Of a stretch of 64,000 nt of DNA, positions 17,079 to 25,482 are shown piece after piece (the stretch's first letter is position 1; every line of letters begins with the position of its first letter). The position numbers and the translations under genes were made by a program. The notes beneath the pieces were generated by a model, which searched no databases, was not told the origin of the DNA, and saw nothing but the letters and a program-made list of their open reading frames with translations. Source of the stretch: an uncultured Alistipes sp. (GTDB taxonomy: Bacteria > Bacteroidota > Bacteroidia > Bacteroidales > Rikenellaceae); the NCBI GenBank assembly GCA_944321185.1, contig CALUKH010000002.1, positions 62,001-126,000 on the forward strand, given 5' to 3'.

Positions 17079-18005
17079 TTACCCCTCCGGAATGGTATCC
17101 TTGATCTCGGAGAGTTCGACCAGCTTGTTCACAATGGCGTAGATCGTCAGCCCTGCCGCCGAGTGGATCTGCAGCTTCGAAGCGATATTGCGCCGGTGGG
17201 TGATCACCGTGTGGGCCGAAATGCAGAGCGCATCGGCAATCTGCTTGTTGGTCATGCCCTTCACCACGCAGACGATGATCTCCTTCTCGCGGGCACTCAG
17301 CGCCTCGGACTTCGGCATCCGCGGGCCCTCAGACGCCAGCCGCTCGACGGCCGGAACGAAGATCTGGTCCTCGACCGCATTGTGCGACGCCAGCTCCTGT
17401 TCGCACGTAAAGATGTCGAACAGCACACCGTTCAGTTCGTTCGTGCTCCCCGACGGGTAGTATTTGATGATGATGTTCTTCAGTTCGCGCAGTTTGGTGT
17501 CTACCTGGTCGTGGTGACGACGGAAAATCTCCATCGAGTAGGCCCGGTTCTTCTCCCCGGCCAGCAGCGACTCCACGTAGGGAAAGACCGTATCCTCCTC
17601 GTAGGCCATGTGCCGCTGAACCTCGGCTACGTATTCGTCGAAAAAACGCAGAATCGCAAACGACACGTCGCTCTGCGAACAATCCACCGCCTCGATCAGT
17701 TTGCGGCGGATCGCCGGCAGCCGGAAGTCCAGAAAATAGGCGTGCGAATTGTGCAGGTAGTCCGTCAGTGCACGTACCGAAACCTCGCCCGCCAACTCCT
17801 CGCCGATACCGAAATTCATCAGCAGATTCACCACCGCCAGAAACGTCGCCGTATCGACCCGATTGTCGGCGCAGACCTCCGCAATCGTCTTGTCGCCGAA
17901 GCCCAGGGCGATGCCGAAACGGCTCATCACCTGAAGCACCGGGTAACGGTCGCAGACCAGGTCACTCATGCGGTCATCGCCGCCATATCCTCCGGATTTA
18001 TACAT
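17079..18005 (-). CDS. Hemerythrin-domain transcriptional regulator with LuxR-type HTH
   Basis: 308 residues. Residues about 20-65 (RYPVLQVMSRFGIALGFGDKTI...) resemble the N-terminal domain of RIC/ScdA (DUF542). Residues about 85-225 form a hemerythrin-like four-helix bundle with ligand candidates HNSHAYF, RHMAYEEDTVF, RRHHDQV and ASHNAVEDQIF. Residues 240-300 are a LuxR/GerE HTH (LSAREKEIIVCVVKGMTNKQIADALCISAHTVITHRRNI). The layout suggests a di-iron centre sensing oxygen, nitric oxide or iron coupled directly to DNA binding. ATG at 18005 follows a good minus-7 box; 17969 is an alternative start. Monocistronic, with its own terminator. Domain calls are firm; the ligand is inferred. Confidence 0.86.
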   Translation of the reverse strand: MYKSGGYGGDDRMSDLVCDRYPVLQVMSRFGIALGFGDKTIAEVCADNRVDTATFLAVVNLLMNFGIGEELAGEVSVRALTDYLHNSHAYFLDFRLPAIRRKLIEAVDCSQSDVSFAILRFFDEYVAEVQRHMAYEEDTVFPYVESLLAGEKNRAYSMEIFRRHHDQVDTKLRELKNIIIKYYPSGSTNELNGVLFDIFTCEQELASHNAVEDQIFVPAVERLASEGPRMPKSEALSAREKEIIVCVVKGMTNKQIADALCISAHTVITHRRNIASKLQIHSAAGLTIYAIVNKLVELSEIKDTIPEG

Positions 18006-18031
18006 AAAATCAGGTATTTTTTCATCCGTCG

Positions 18032-18039
18032 CAAAGATA
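18032..18039 (-). promoter_or_regulatory. Minus-7 box for the hemerythrin-LuxR regulator
   Basis: TATCTTTG on the minus strand, 26 bases upstream of the ATG at 18005. Confidence 0.65.
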
Positions 18040-18083
18040 ACAACGGCAACCCCCGTGCCGCAATACCCAGAATGCGGTATTTT

Positions 18084-19925
18084 TCAACGCCGGCCGATAT
18101 CGGTATAGGTCTGCTGAAGCATCGTCCGCCCAACGTCTATCAGGGCCGGATTCGTCGCCTCGACCAGGCGGTCGCCCGTGGCATCCCAGACCGCTGCTCC
18201 GAGCGAATCCACCACCCCGAAACCGTCGTTGAAGGTATAGTAGGCGAACTTCTGCGGAGGCGCCGGAGCGAAAAGATCCTTGCTGTAATCGAAATCTCCG
18301 TGCGGGAGGTTCATCTGTCCGAGCAGCGTCGCCGCCAGGTCGATCTGCGAACCGTAGGTCGCAACGGTTCGCGGCGCAGAGACCGCTCCTCCGGTCCAGA
18401 TCATCGGGATCCGATGGCGCAGCGGCACGTTGTAGGGCAGCGTCGCCGGATAGGGATAGCCGTGGTCGGCAACCAGCACCACCAGCAGGTTCCGCCACGC
18501 CGCAGATGCCCGCAGGCGGTCGAGCATCCGCCCGACGCATGCGTCCGAAAAGGCCATGGCATTCAGCACCGGATCGGCGAATTTCGAGTAGGGAACGTCG
18601 AACGGCGTATGGCTGCTCAGTGTCAGAAGTGCCGCCAGGAAGGGTTGGCCGCTCTCGTCGAGGCGGATCACCCGGTCGGCAAACCAGTCACACATCACCT
18701 CGTCGTCGTAGCCCCAGTCCGCGGCCGGACGGTCGAAGCGAAGATCCTTCTGCCAGATCAGCTCCTCCCATCCCGTGGCGTAGAGGTACGACGCCTGGTT
18801 CGTGAAGTTCAGGTCGCCGCCGTAGGAGAAGCTCGTCGCATAGCCCGCTCCGGCAAGCGATCGCGCGATGGAGGGCAGCGTATGGCTCTTGGCCGGAAGC
18901 TTCATGATCGACATCCGCGTCTGGGCCGGGAAGCCGCTCAGGATCGCCACCTCACCGCGGTCCGTGCGGTAGGAGTTGGCAAAGAAGTTCTCGAACCAGA
19001 CCCCTTCGTGCTTCAGCCGTTGCATGTTCGGCATCACCGGTTCGCCGTCGACCGTCTCGTCCATCACCGTGCGCGCGAAGCTCTCCAGGATCACCAGCAC
19101 GACATTCGGACGTTCGGTCGTCAGCACCCGTTCCGACGTGTCCGCCGCATCGGGTGCATTCCCGCGCAGCGTCTCAAACCGCTCGGCAAGTTCCTGCTCG
19201 TCATAGAAAGGGTATTCCGAAGCGTAGTCCGTATTCCGGTCGCCCAGGCTCGAAAGAAACGAAAAGACGGGATTCGTGGCCGCATGATTCAGAAACATCT
19301 CGGAGCTGAAGTAGACCTTCGAGACGTTGGCCGTCGAGGCACCCGTGCCGCCGCGGATCGCCAGAAAGTCGAAGCCCGCCGCCAACAGCAGCACCACGCT
19401 CCCGGCTGCTGCCGTGCGCCACGGCATCCGTTCGCCGTCGAAAAGGCGCACCACCTGCCGGTAGAGCCAGATCATCACCGCCGCAATGGCAACGGCCAGC
19501 AGCGTCTGTCGCACTCCGAGCCAGAAATCCACGCTCGCCATCGCCTCCTTCGGGTCGGCAAGGTAGATCAGGATCGTCGCGTCGAGGCGGAAACCCCAAT
19601 GCTCGTACAGGGCCACATCCACGGCGAAGATCACCGCCGTCAAGGCGGACACCAACGCGAAATATCCCGTCAGGATCCCCCGCCACGGCCGCTCCGGAAG
19701 TCGCACCCACAGCGATGTCAGGGTCACCAGCAGCGGCACGACCGTCACGTAGCCCGCCACGGTCAGGTCCAGCGAAAGGCCGTGCCACAACACAGCCATC
19801 CAGCTGCCGAATCCCGCTCCGGCCGCCTCCGCGGCGTACCATGCCATGAAGAGAGGTTTCTGAAGTGCCATCAGCACCACCGTCGCCGCGAATGTCGCGA
19901 CGACAAACTCGAGTTTCCGCCGCAT
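18084..19925 (-). CDS. LtaS-like sulfatase-fold transferase (phosphoglycerol/phosphoethanolamine type)
   Basis: 613 residues. Five membrane helices (about 8-28, 42-70, 85-105, 140-157, 173-190) precede a sulfatase-fold periplasmic domain. Active-site elements: NVVLVILESFAR (metal-binding Glu281), FFANSYRTDRGEV (candidate nucleophile Thr321, aligned with the catalytic Thr of lipoteichoic acid synthase), and LVADHGYPYP (Asp-His metal ligands). In a Gram-negative envelope such enzymes decorate LPS, glycans or periplasmic glucans with phosphoglycerol or phosphoethanolamine; the substrate here is not known. It is the last gene of a probable hflX-upp-this transcript, starting 5 bases after the upp stop. 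Confidence 0.87.
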   Translation of the reverse strand: MRRKLEFVVATFAATVVLMALQKPLFMAWYAAEAAGAGFGSWMAVLWHGLSLDLTVAGYVTVVPLLVTLTSLWVRLPERPWRGILTGYFALVSALTAVIFAVDVALYEHWGFRLDATILIYLADPKEAMASVDFWLGVRQTLLAVAIAAVMIWLYRQVVRLFDGERMPWRTAAAGSVVLLLAAGFDFLAIRGGTGASTANVSKVYFSSEMFLNHAATNPVFSFLSSLGDRNTDYASEYPFYDEQELAERFETLRGNAPDAADTSERVLTTERPNVVLVILESFARTVMDETVDGEPVMPNMQRLKHEGVWFENFFANSYRTDRGEVAILSGFPAQTRMSIMKLPAKSHTLPSIARSLAGAGYATSFSYGGDLNFTNQASYLYATGWEELIWQKDLRFDRPAADWGYDDEVMCDWFADRVIRLDESGQPFLAALLTLSSHTPFDVPYSKFADPVLNAMAFSDACVGRMLDRLRASAAWRNLLVVLVADHGYPYPATLPYNVPLRHRIPMIWTGGAVSAPRTVATYGSQIDLAATLLGQMNLPHGDFDYSKDLFAPAPPQKFAYYTFNDGFGVVDSLGAAVWDATGDRLVEATNPALIDVGRTMLQQTYTDIGRR

Positions 19926-19930
19926 CTCGG

Positions 19931-20587
19931 TCAGATCTTTTCGCCGTAGGCCAGGTCACCGGCATCGCCGATGCCCGGAACGATGTACGAGCGCGAGGTC
20001 AGCTCCTCGTCGACCACCGCTGTCCAGATCGTCGTGTTCTGGTGCGGCATGTGCTTCATCGCGTAGTCGACGCCCTGCTCGCTGGCAATCACCGCCGCCA
20101 CGTGCGTCCAGGCCGGAGTCCCGCCCTTCTCGCACAGCGCATTGTAGGTCAGCACCAGCGACGAACCCGTCGCCAGCATCGGATCCACCAGCAGAAGCGT
20201 CTTCCCCTCCAGACTACCGCACGAAATGTACTCCACCTTCACCTTGAACTTACCGTCCTTCGTGCTCTTGCGGTAGGCCGACACAAAGGCATTCTGCGCA
20301 TCGTCGAAGTAGTTCAGGAAACCCTGGTGGAACGGTAGCCCCGCACGGAGAATCGTCGCTATGACCAGCTGATCGTCGATCACCTGGACCGTCGCCTCGC
20401 CCAGCGGCGTCTCGACAACCTGCGGCCGGTAGTGCAGATCCTTCGAAATCTCATAGGCCGTGATCTCGCCGATACGCTCCATGTTCCGACGAAAACGCAT
20501 CGAGTCCTTCTGGATCTCCCGGTCCCGGATCTGGGCAATGAACTTGTTCAGAACCGTGTTCTGCTCTGATAATACGTGAAGTGTCAT
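19931..20587 (-). CDS. upp: Uracil phosphoribosyltransferase
   Basis: 218 residues. It makes UMP from uracil and PRPP (pyrimidine salvage). Motifs: ATILRAGLPFHQGF (uracil/PRPP loop), the PRPP-binding LLLVDPMLATGSSLV, and the C-terminal IVPGIGDAGDLAYG that binds uracil. Length is typical. The gene starts 18 bases after the hflX stop and is followed by the LtaS-like gene after 5 bases, so all three are likely one operon. Confidence 0.94.
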   Translation of the reverse strand: MTLHVLSEQNTVLNKFIAQIRDREIQKDSMRFRRNMERIGEITAYEISKDLHYRPQVVETPLGEATVQVIDDQLVIATILRAGLPFHQGFLNYFDDAQNAFVSAYRKSTKDGKFKVKVEYISCGSLEGKTLLLVDPMLATGSSLVLTYNALCEKGGTPAWTHVAAVIASEQGVDYAMKHMPHQNTTIWTAVVDEELTSRSYIVPGIGDAGDLAYGEKI

Positions 20588-20605
20588 ATGTTCGGATTTG
20601 GTTGC

Positions 20606-21850
20606 TCAATAGAGGAAGTTGTTGAACGGATAACGCCCGGCGTGAATCTCGCGCACCATCCCGTACAGATCCGAGCGGAATTTTTCCAGATTGATCTTCT
20701 GAAGCGCCGAAAGAAAAATACACGGCGTATTGGCCCGTGCGATCCAGCTCTGTTTCAGATCGTCGAGCGAAAGGTTCTCCCGCGTGGCGGGCGTCAGATC
20801 GTCCTCGGCCTTCTCCACCCACCGGTAGGCATCCACCTTGTTGAAGACCAGATAGACCGGCTTGTCACCGGCCCCGATCTCCTGCAGCGTCTGCTTCACC
20901 ACCGCAATCTGATCCTCGAACTGCGGGTGCGAAATGTCCACCACGTGAACCAGCAGATCCGCCTCGCGAACCTCGTCGAGCGTCGACTTAAACGATTCGA
21001 TCAGCTCCGTAGGCAGCTTGCGGATGAAGCCGACCGTGTCCGACAGCAGGAACGGAAGGTTGTCGAAGACCACCTTACGGACCGTCGTGTCGAGCGTCGC
21101 GAAGAGCTTGTTCTCGGCAAAAACGTCGCTCTTCGAGATGAGGTTCATCAGCGTCGACTTCCCGACGTTCGTATACCCGACCAGCGCCACACGGACCAGC
21201 GACCCGCGGTTCGACCGCTGTACGGCCATCTGCCGGTCGATCTTCTTCAGATCCTCCTTCAGTTTGGCGATGCGGTTGCGGATGATTCGGCGGTCGGTCT
21301 CGATCTCCCGCTCACCGGCTCCGCCACGCGTCCCCGTACCGCCGCGCTGCCGCTCCAGGTGGGTCCAGAGGCCCGACAGCCGGGGCAGCATGTACTCGTA
21401 ATTGGCCAGCTGGACCTGCGTCTTGGCGTAGGCCGTCTGGGCTCGCGACAGGAAGATGTCCAGGATCAGGCGCGTGCGGTCCAGAAGCCGGCACGGAAGC
21501 TCCTTTTCGATATTGCGCGTCTGCGAAGGGCTCAGTTCGTCGTCGAAGATCACCACGTCGATCTCCTCCTCCTTGCAGTATTCGACAATTTCGGTCAGTT
21601 TGCCCGGTCCCACGTAGATCCGCGCCGACGGCTGCGGAAGGCGCTGCATGAAACGTTTGACCGCCCGGATATTGGCCGTCTCGGCCAGAAACTCCAGCTC
21701 GTCGAGGTACTCCTCGGCCTGGCGTGCCTCCTGATTGTCGTGCACAACCGATACCAGCACCGCGCGCTCCATTCCATCCTCCGTCGTCGGTTGATCCGTC
21801 TTCGCACGGGAGGTCGCAGACTCGTTTTTCGCTTGTTTTTTCTCTTCCAA
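20606..21850 (-). CDS. hflX: GTPase HflX
   Basis: 414 residues. A ribosome-associated GTPase that splits stalled ribosomes in stress. The N-terminal HflX domain contains NIRAVKRFMQRLPQPSARIYVGPGKL and FDDELSPSQTRNIE, followed by the Gly-rich linker QRGGTGTRGGAGE. The G domain has G1 GYTNVGKSTLMN, G3 DTVGFIRKLP, G4 NKVD and G5 SALQ. Order and length are normal. It heads the hflX-upp-LtaS-like group; the tonB terminator lies just upstream, separating the two transcripts. Confidence 0.95.
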   Translation of the reverse strand: MEEKKQAKNESATSRAKTDQPTTEDGMERAVLVSVVHDNQEARQAEEYLDELEFLAETANIRAVKRFMQRLPQPSARIYVGPGKLTEIVEYCKEEEIDVVIFDDELSPSQTRNIEKELPCRLLDRTRLILDIFLSRAQTAYAKTQVQLANYEYMLPRLSGLWTHLERQRGGTGTRGGAGEREIETDRRIIRNRIAKLKEDLKKIDRQMAVQRSNRGSLVRVALVGYTNVGKSTLMNLISKSDVFAENKLFATLDTTVRKVVFDNLPFLLSDTVGFIRKLPTELIESFKSTLDEVREADLLVHVVDISHPQFEDQIAVVKQTLQEIGAGDKPVYLVFNKVDAYRWVEKAEDDLTPATRENLSLDDLKQSWIARANTPCIFLSALQKINLEKFRSDLYGMVREIHAGRYPFNNFLY

Positions 21851-21918
21851 AATCTCTCTTTCGTTAGTTTCCCGCCATCCCGGGCCCGCATCCCCGCCGG
21901 CTCCGGGGTGTCGTCATG

Positions 21919-21955
21919 CGACAAAAAGGGTATCCTCGCACAAAGCAGGATACCC
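21919..21955 (-). terminator. Terminator of tonB
   Basis: On the minus strand GGGTATCCT, a 10-base loop, AGGATACCC and then TTTTTGT. The stem is at 21928-21936 and 21947-21955, 31 bases after the tonB stop. Confidence 0.85.
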
Positions 21956-21985
21956 CCAATTCATATTGCGATCCGAAGATCCGCA

Positions 21986-22669
21986 TCAGTTCTGCACGCG
22001 GAAATCCACCGGCAGCGTATACTTCACACGTACAACCTGATTACGCTGTTTGCCCGGCGTCCACTTCGGCGACTTGCTCAGCACCCGGATGGCCTCCTCC
22101 GACAGCGAACGGTCCGGCGTCTGAAGCACCTGGATGTTCGTCAGACGTCCGTCCTTCTCGATCACGAACGACAGAACCACTCGGCCCTGGATACCGTTCT
22201 CGAGCGCAATCTGCGGGAACTTCACATTCTGCTGAACCCATGCACGGAACGTGTTCAGGTCACCGCCCTGGAACGAGGGCATCGTCTCGGCGATCAGGAA
22301 CGGCTGGTCATCCTCGACAACCTCCTCCTCGACGCCTACCGTCTGTACGACTTCAACATCCTCGTCGAACTCCGTAAAGTCGACCTCCGTCGTAATCTTC
22401 GTGTCGTTGGTCACGACCTGCAGCAGGTCGGCGATGACCTTCACCTCCACCTTTCTGGGGGGCTCGGGCGGTTTCTGATCCTGACGCGTGATCTCCACGA
22501 TCTGCTCCTCGACGATAGGCGCCTGCAGATCGACCTTTTCGATACGCTTCTCTTCCGGCGTATACGAGAAAGCGGCTATCACAAGCAAGAGCGATACAAC
22601 CAGACCAATCTCAAGCAGAAGGCCCCGTTTGTTCTTCAGGTCCGCTTTGGGCGATTTTTTGATTTCCAT
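21986..22669 (-). CDS. tonB: Energy transducer TonB
   Basis: 227 residues. TonB transmits proton-motive force from ExbB-ExbD to outer-membrane receptors. A single membrane helix near 18-36, an acidic periplasmic linker with QKPPEPPRKVEVK, then the C-terminal TonB domain with FQGGDLNTFRAWVQQNVKFPQIALENGIQGRVVLSFVIEKDGR and VRVKYTLPVDFRVQ. The GGxxxxxxWVxxxxxYP-type motif is the Bacteroidota form. No exbB or exbD is adjacent. It has an unusually long, G-rich 5' leader (about 180 bases) and its own terminator. Confidence 0.93.
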   Translation of the reverse strand: MEIKKSPKADLKNKRGLLLEIGLVVSLLLVIAAFSYTPEEKRIEKVDLQAPIVEEQIVEITRQDQKPPEPPRKVEVKVIADLLQVVTNDTKITTEVDFTEFDEDVEVVQTVGVEEEVVEDDQPFLIAETMPSFQGGDLNTFRAWVQQNVKFPQIALENGIQGRVVLSFVIEKDGRLTNIQVLQTPDRSLSEEAIRVLSKSPKWTPGKQRNQVVRVKYTLPVDFRVQN

Positions 22670-22773
22670 ATTTCAAGTTTTAATTGTTCCGACGTGTTTC
22701 CGGTTGTCTGCGTCCGGTCCGAAATTCAGCCTCCCTCGTCCGGTTCGGGTTTGACGTCCTCATTCTCCGTTCT

Positions 22774-22831
22774 CCCCCCCCTCACTGCGATTCGGCCTCC
22801 GGGTCCGGTCCGCACATAACCCCCCGCCCCC
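22774..22831 (-). promoter_or_regulatory. G-run cluster in the tonB 5' leader
   Basis: Read on the minus strand, G5, G6 and, 38 bases further, G8 lie between the minus-7 box (22860) and the tonB start. Such runs could fold into a G-quadruplex in the mRNA; this is inferred from base runs only. Confidence 0.4.
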
Positions 22832-22859
22832 AATCCGGGAACGGACGCGCTATGCACCA

Positions 22860-22867
22860 CAAATATA
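22860..22867 (-). promoter_or_regulatory. Minus-7 box for tonB
   Basis: TATATTTG on the minus strand, giving a leader of about 185 bases before the tonB ATG. Diverges from the rlmN promoter 54 bases away. Confidence 0.55.
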
Positions 22868-22920
22868 GAGATAAAAATTCAAAAATGAACGCCCCGACAC
22901 AAAAATCTTTATTTTTTGCC

Positions 22921-22928
22921 TACTTTTG
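22921..22928 (+). promoter_or_regulatory. Minus-7 box for rlmN
   Basis: TACTTTTG, 30 bases upstream of the ATG at 22959. Its position argues against a longer open frame from TTG at 22926, which would overlap the box. Confidence 0.6.
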
Positions 22929-22958
22929 TTTCCTGAATTGGAAACTTTCATTGCCAGA

Positions 22959-23987
22959 ATGACCGCTACGCAGACACTGTTCGGAAAAAACCTCCAGGAG
23001 CTCGCAACACTCTGCAACGAGCTGAAAATGCCTCGATTCGCCGCCCGGCAGATCGCCCGCTGGCTCTATGTCCGACGGGTCGAAGACCCCTTGCGGATGA
23101 CCGACATCGCCGCCGCTAACCGGAACCTCCTGGCCGAACGGTTCACCCCCGTGTGCTCCGCACCCGAACGCGAAACCCGCTCGGCCGACGGAACCAAAAA
23201 ATACCTCTTCCGAACTCTCGAAGGACATTTCATCGAATCGGCCTTCATCCCCGACGGGGAGCGGGCCACGCTCTGCGTCTCGTCACAGGCCGGATGCCGG
23301 ATGGGATGCCGATTCTGCGCGACGGGCCGGCAAGGCCTCCAGCAGTCGCTCTCAACGGCCGAAATCCTCAATCAGGTGGTCTCCATCCCCGAAAGCGACC
23401 GGCTCTCAAACCTTGTATTCATGGGCATGGGCGAACCGCTCGACAATCCGGACAACGTCCTGCGGGCGCTCGAAATCCTCACTGCCGACTGGGGGTTTGC
23501 CTGGTCACCGACCCGCATCACCCTCTCCACGGCCGGCGTCGTGCCCCAGATGGAACGCTTCCTCGAAGAATCGAAGGTCCATCTGGCCGTCAGCCTCCAC
23601 AACCCCTTTCACGACGAACGCGCCGAGATCATGCCCGTCGAAAAGGTCTGGCCCATCGCCCGCGTCGTCGAGATCCTCCGCCGGCATGACTTCACCCATC
23701 AGCGCCGCGTCTCGTTCGAATACATCGTCATGAGCGGACTGAACGATTCGCCGCGTCACATCCGCGAGCTCTCCCGCCTGCTGAACGGAATCAAGTGCCG
23801 GATCAACCTGATCCGCTTCCACAAGATCCCCGATTCGCCCTACTTCTCGCCCGACGCCGAGGCCATGATCCGATTCCGCGACGCCCTGACGGCACGCGGT
23901 ATTCAAACCACCATCCGTGCCTCCCGCGGCGAGGACATTCAGGCCGCCTGCGGTCTGCTGAGCACCCGCGCAAAAAACGAGATTTAA
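22959..23987 (+). CDS. rlmN: Dual-specificity 23S rRNA/tRNA (adenine-C2) methyltransferase
   Basis: 342 residues. Radical SAM enzyme methylating C2 of A2503 in 23S rRNA and A37 in some tRNAs. The radical SAM motif is CRMGCRFCATG (Cys near 113, 117 and 120); SQAGC precedes it, and GMGEPLDN, ITLSTAGVVPQM and VSLHNPFHDER are conserved SAM- and RNA-binding segments. The mechanistic cysteine is near the end in DIQAACGLLS. ATG at 22959 was chosen for the promoter position. Monocistronic, followed by a 230-bp purine-rich gap. Confidence 0.95.
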   Translation: MTATQTLFGKNLQELATLCNELKMPRFAARQIARWLYVRRVEDPLRMTDIAAANRNLLAERFTPVCSAPERETRSADGTKKYLFRTLEGHFIESAFIPDGERATLCVSSQAGCRMGCRFCATGRQGLQQSLSTAEILNQVVSIPESDRLSNLVFMGMGEPLDNPDNVLRALEILTADWGFAWSPTRITLSTAGVVPQMERFLEESKVHLAVSLHNPFHDERAEIMPVEKVWPIARVVEILRRHDFTHQRRVSFEYIVMSGLNDSPRHIRELSRLLNGIKCRINLIRFHKIPDSPYFSPDAEAMIRFRDALTARGIQTTIRASRGEDIQAACGLLSTRAKNEI

Positions 23988-24206
23988 AAGACCGGGCAGA
24001 AAGAGAAGGGCAGGACGCACGAGAGAAGGGACGAGAGCACACGAAAAGAGGCAGAGAGTTCGGACAAGGGAAGATCAGGCCACCCGAAAGAGGGCGCGCT
24101 GCACGAGAAGAGGCGAAAAAGTTCCGCCAGGAGAGGGGAGCTCTCGAAGAGTACGTCGTTGCGCCCCTCGGAGCGGGGATTCCGGAGCAGCAATACCCAT
24201 ATAAAA
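23988..24206 (+). repeat. Purine-rich intergenic tract without a gene
   Basis: After the rlmN stop the + strand is dominated by A and G (repeated GAGAAGGG, CGAGAG, GAAAAGAGGC-like words) up to about 24145, resembling the tracts after rluD and near corA. Open frames crossing it have no family resemblance. No RNA gene recognised. Confidence 0.5.
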
Positions 24207-24230
24207 CAAAAAGGCGCGTCTCAACGCGCC
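24207..24230 (-). terminator. Terminator overlapping the rsmG stop codon
   Basis: On the minus strand GGCGCGT, loop TGAG, ACGCGCC, then TTTTTGTTTT. The loop contains the TGA stop of rsmG, so the last codons are part of the hairpin. Confidence 0.85.
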
Positions 24231-24850
24231 GTATAGACCACCTGTTTGGTCTCGAAGAAGGGATCGTCGAAAAACGACGATATCGGGTAGAGCGTCCATC
24301 GACGGCCCGTGCGGGCCAGCTCCTCGGCCAGATCGCCCCCCTTCAGATAAAGGATACCGTTCGGAAGCGTGCCGTGCTGTCCCCGCTCGATCTTCGACCA
24401 GATCCAGCCCACGAACTCCGGCATCGCCGTCACCGCCCGCGAAACCACATAGTCGTAGCGTTCGGTCAGCGTCTCGACCCGCACGCAGCGCGGCGTCACG
24501 TTCGTCAGCCCCAGGCTCCGCGAAACTCCCTCGACCACCGTGATCTTCTTGCGGATCGAATCCGCCGCCGTGAAGCGCGCCTCCGGAAAGAGTATCGCCA
24601 GCGGAATCGACGGGAATCCTCCGCCGCATCCCACGTCGAGAATCCGGGCCCCCGCATCGAACCGGCACACCTTCGCTATGGCCAGCGAATGCAGCACGTG
24701 ACGTACGTAAAGCTGGTCGAAATCCTTGCGCGACACGACGTTGATCTTCGCATTCCAGTCGGCGTAGAGGTCATACAGGGCCGCCAGCTGCTCGCGCTGC
24801 ACGGCATCCAGTTCGGGGAAGTATTCGTAGATCTTTTCCAGGTCGCTCAT
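24221..24850 (-). CDS. rsmG: 16S rRNA (guanine527-N7)-methyltransferase
   Basis: 209 residues. SAM-dependent methylation of G527 in 16S rRNA. Motifs: NVVSRKDFDQLYVRHVLHSLAI, SAM-binding ILDVGCGGGFPSIPLAILFP, and the active-site region VVSRAVTAMPEF. Length is standard. It lies 68 bases after the ECF sigma factor gene and is the last gene of the glycosyltransferase-sigma-rsmG group. The gene ends inside its own terminator hairpin. Confidence 0.95.
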   Translation of the reverse strand: MSDLEKIYEYFPELDAVQREQLAALYDLYADWNAKINVVSRKDFDQLYVRHVLHSLAIAKVCRFDAGARILDVGCGGGFPSIPLAILFPEARFTAADSIRKKITVVEGVSRSLGLTNVTPRCVRVETLTERYDYVVSRAVTAMPEFVGWIWSKIERGQHGTLPNGILYLKGGDLAEELARTGRRWTLYPISSFFDDPFFETKQVVYTAR

Positions 24851-24918
24851 CTTTGATTCGGATTTGCCCGGTCATCGACCGGCGTTATGAAGTCTCCCCG
24901 CCGGGGCAGGGCGGTCGT

Positions 24919-25482
24919 TCAGCGATTCTCACCCTCGGAGATCAGGCGGCACATCTGTTCACGCGCCCGGTGGATCTGGGTCTTCACCGTCCCGAGCGGC
25001 AACGAGAGTTTCGACGCGATCTCCTCGTAGGAGTACTCGTCGAAAAAGCGCATGACGATCAACTGCCGGTAGCGTGGCGACAGTTGTTCGAGGTAGTGTT
25101 CGATCTGCGTGCGCTGCTGCAGGTTGATCACGCTCTCCTCCGGGGTCGGTGCGCTCGACGCCGGAGCCGCAAAGCGGTCGTCGATCGAAAGATCCTCCTG
25201 TCGGCGTCGCACGAAGTCGATGAACGTATTCCGCGCAATGGTATAGACCCACTGTCCGAAGGTATACTCCCGGCTGTAACGGTGCAGGTTGATATAGACC
25301 TTGATGAAGGTCTCCTGAAGCAGGTCGTCGGCGTCGTTCGTCCCCCCGAGCCGCTGCACGAAGAGGCGATGGATCGCATCCCGGTAGCGGTTGAACAGAT
25401 ACTCGAAGGCCGTATCGTCCCCCTCGAGCGTCCGCTTCACCAGATCCCGGTCCTCGGCTACGATATAGTCGGCTATCTCCAT
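24919..25482 (-). CDS. ECF-family RNA polymerase sigma factor
   Basis: 187 residues. Region 2: DTAFEYLFNRYRDAIHRLFVQRLGG, DADDLLQETFIKVYINLHRY, FGQWVYTIARNTFIDFVRRRQ. Region 4: QLSPRYRQLIVMRFFDEYSYEEIASKLSLPLGTVKTQIHRAREQM. The start at 25482 (MEIADYIVAEDR) lies inside the end of the glycosyltransferase gene (10-base overlap); a longer frame exists but reads into that gene. No anti-sigma factor or carboxyl sensor domain is encoded next to it, so how its activity is controlled cannot be told here. Confidence 0.92.
   Translation of the reverse strand: MEIADYIVAEDRDLVKRTLEGDDTAFEYLFNRYRDAIHRLFVQRLGGTNDADDLLQETFIKVYINLHRYSREYTFGQWVYTIARNTFIDFVRRRQEDLSIDDRFAAPASSAPTPEESVINLQQRTQIEHYLEQLSPRYRQLIVMRFFDEYSYEEIASKLSLPLGTVKTQIHRAREQMCRLISEGENR

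Noticed and set aside
16742..17104. Open frame of 120 codons after yidD
   Set aside because: Low-complexity Lys/Ser/Pro sequence, no family resemblance, no promoter, and it runs through the terminator and into the 3' end of the opposite gene.
18050..18083. Hairpin AATACC/GGTATT followed by TTTTT near the end of the LtaS-like gene
   Set aside because: The T run is on the + strand, but both neighbouring genes run on the minus strand, so it has no obvious transcript to end.
17067..19949. A 960-codon open frame on the + strand
   Set aside because: It is antisense to the hemerythrin-LuxR and LtaS-like genes and rich in Arg, His and Gln, a typical shadow in GC-rich DNA.
20576..22819. A 747-codon + strand open frame across hflX and tonB
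   Set aside because: Antisense to two firmly identified genes and crosses the tonB terminator and leader.
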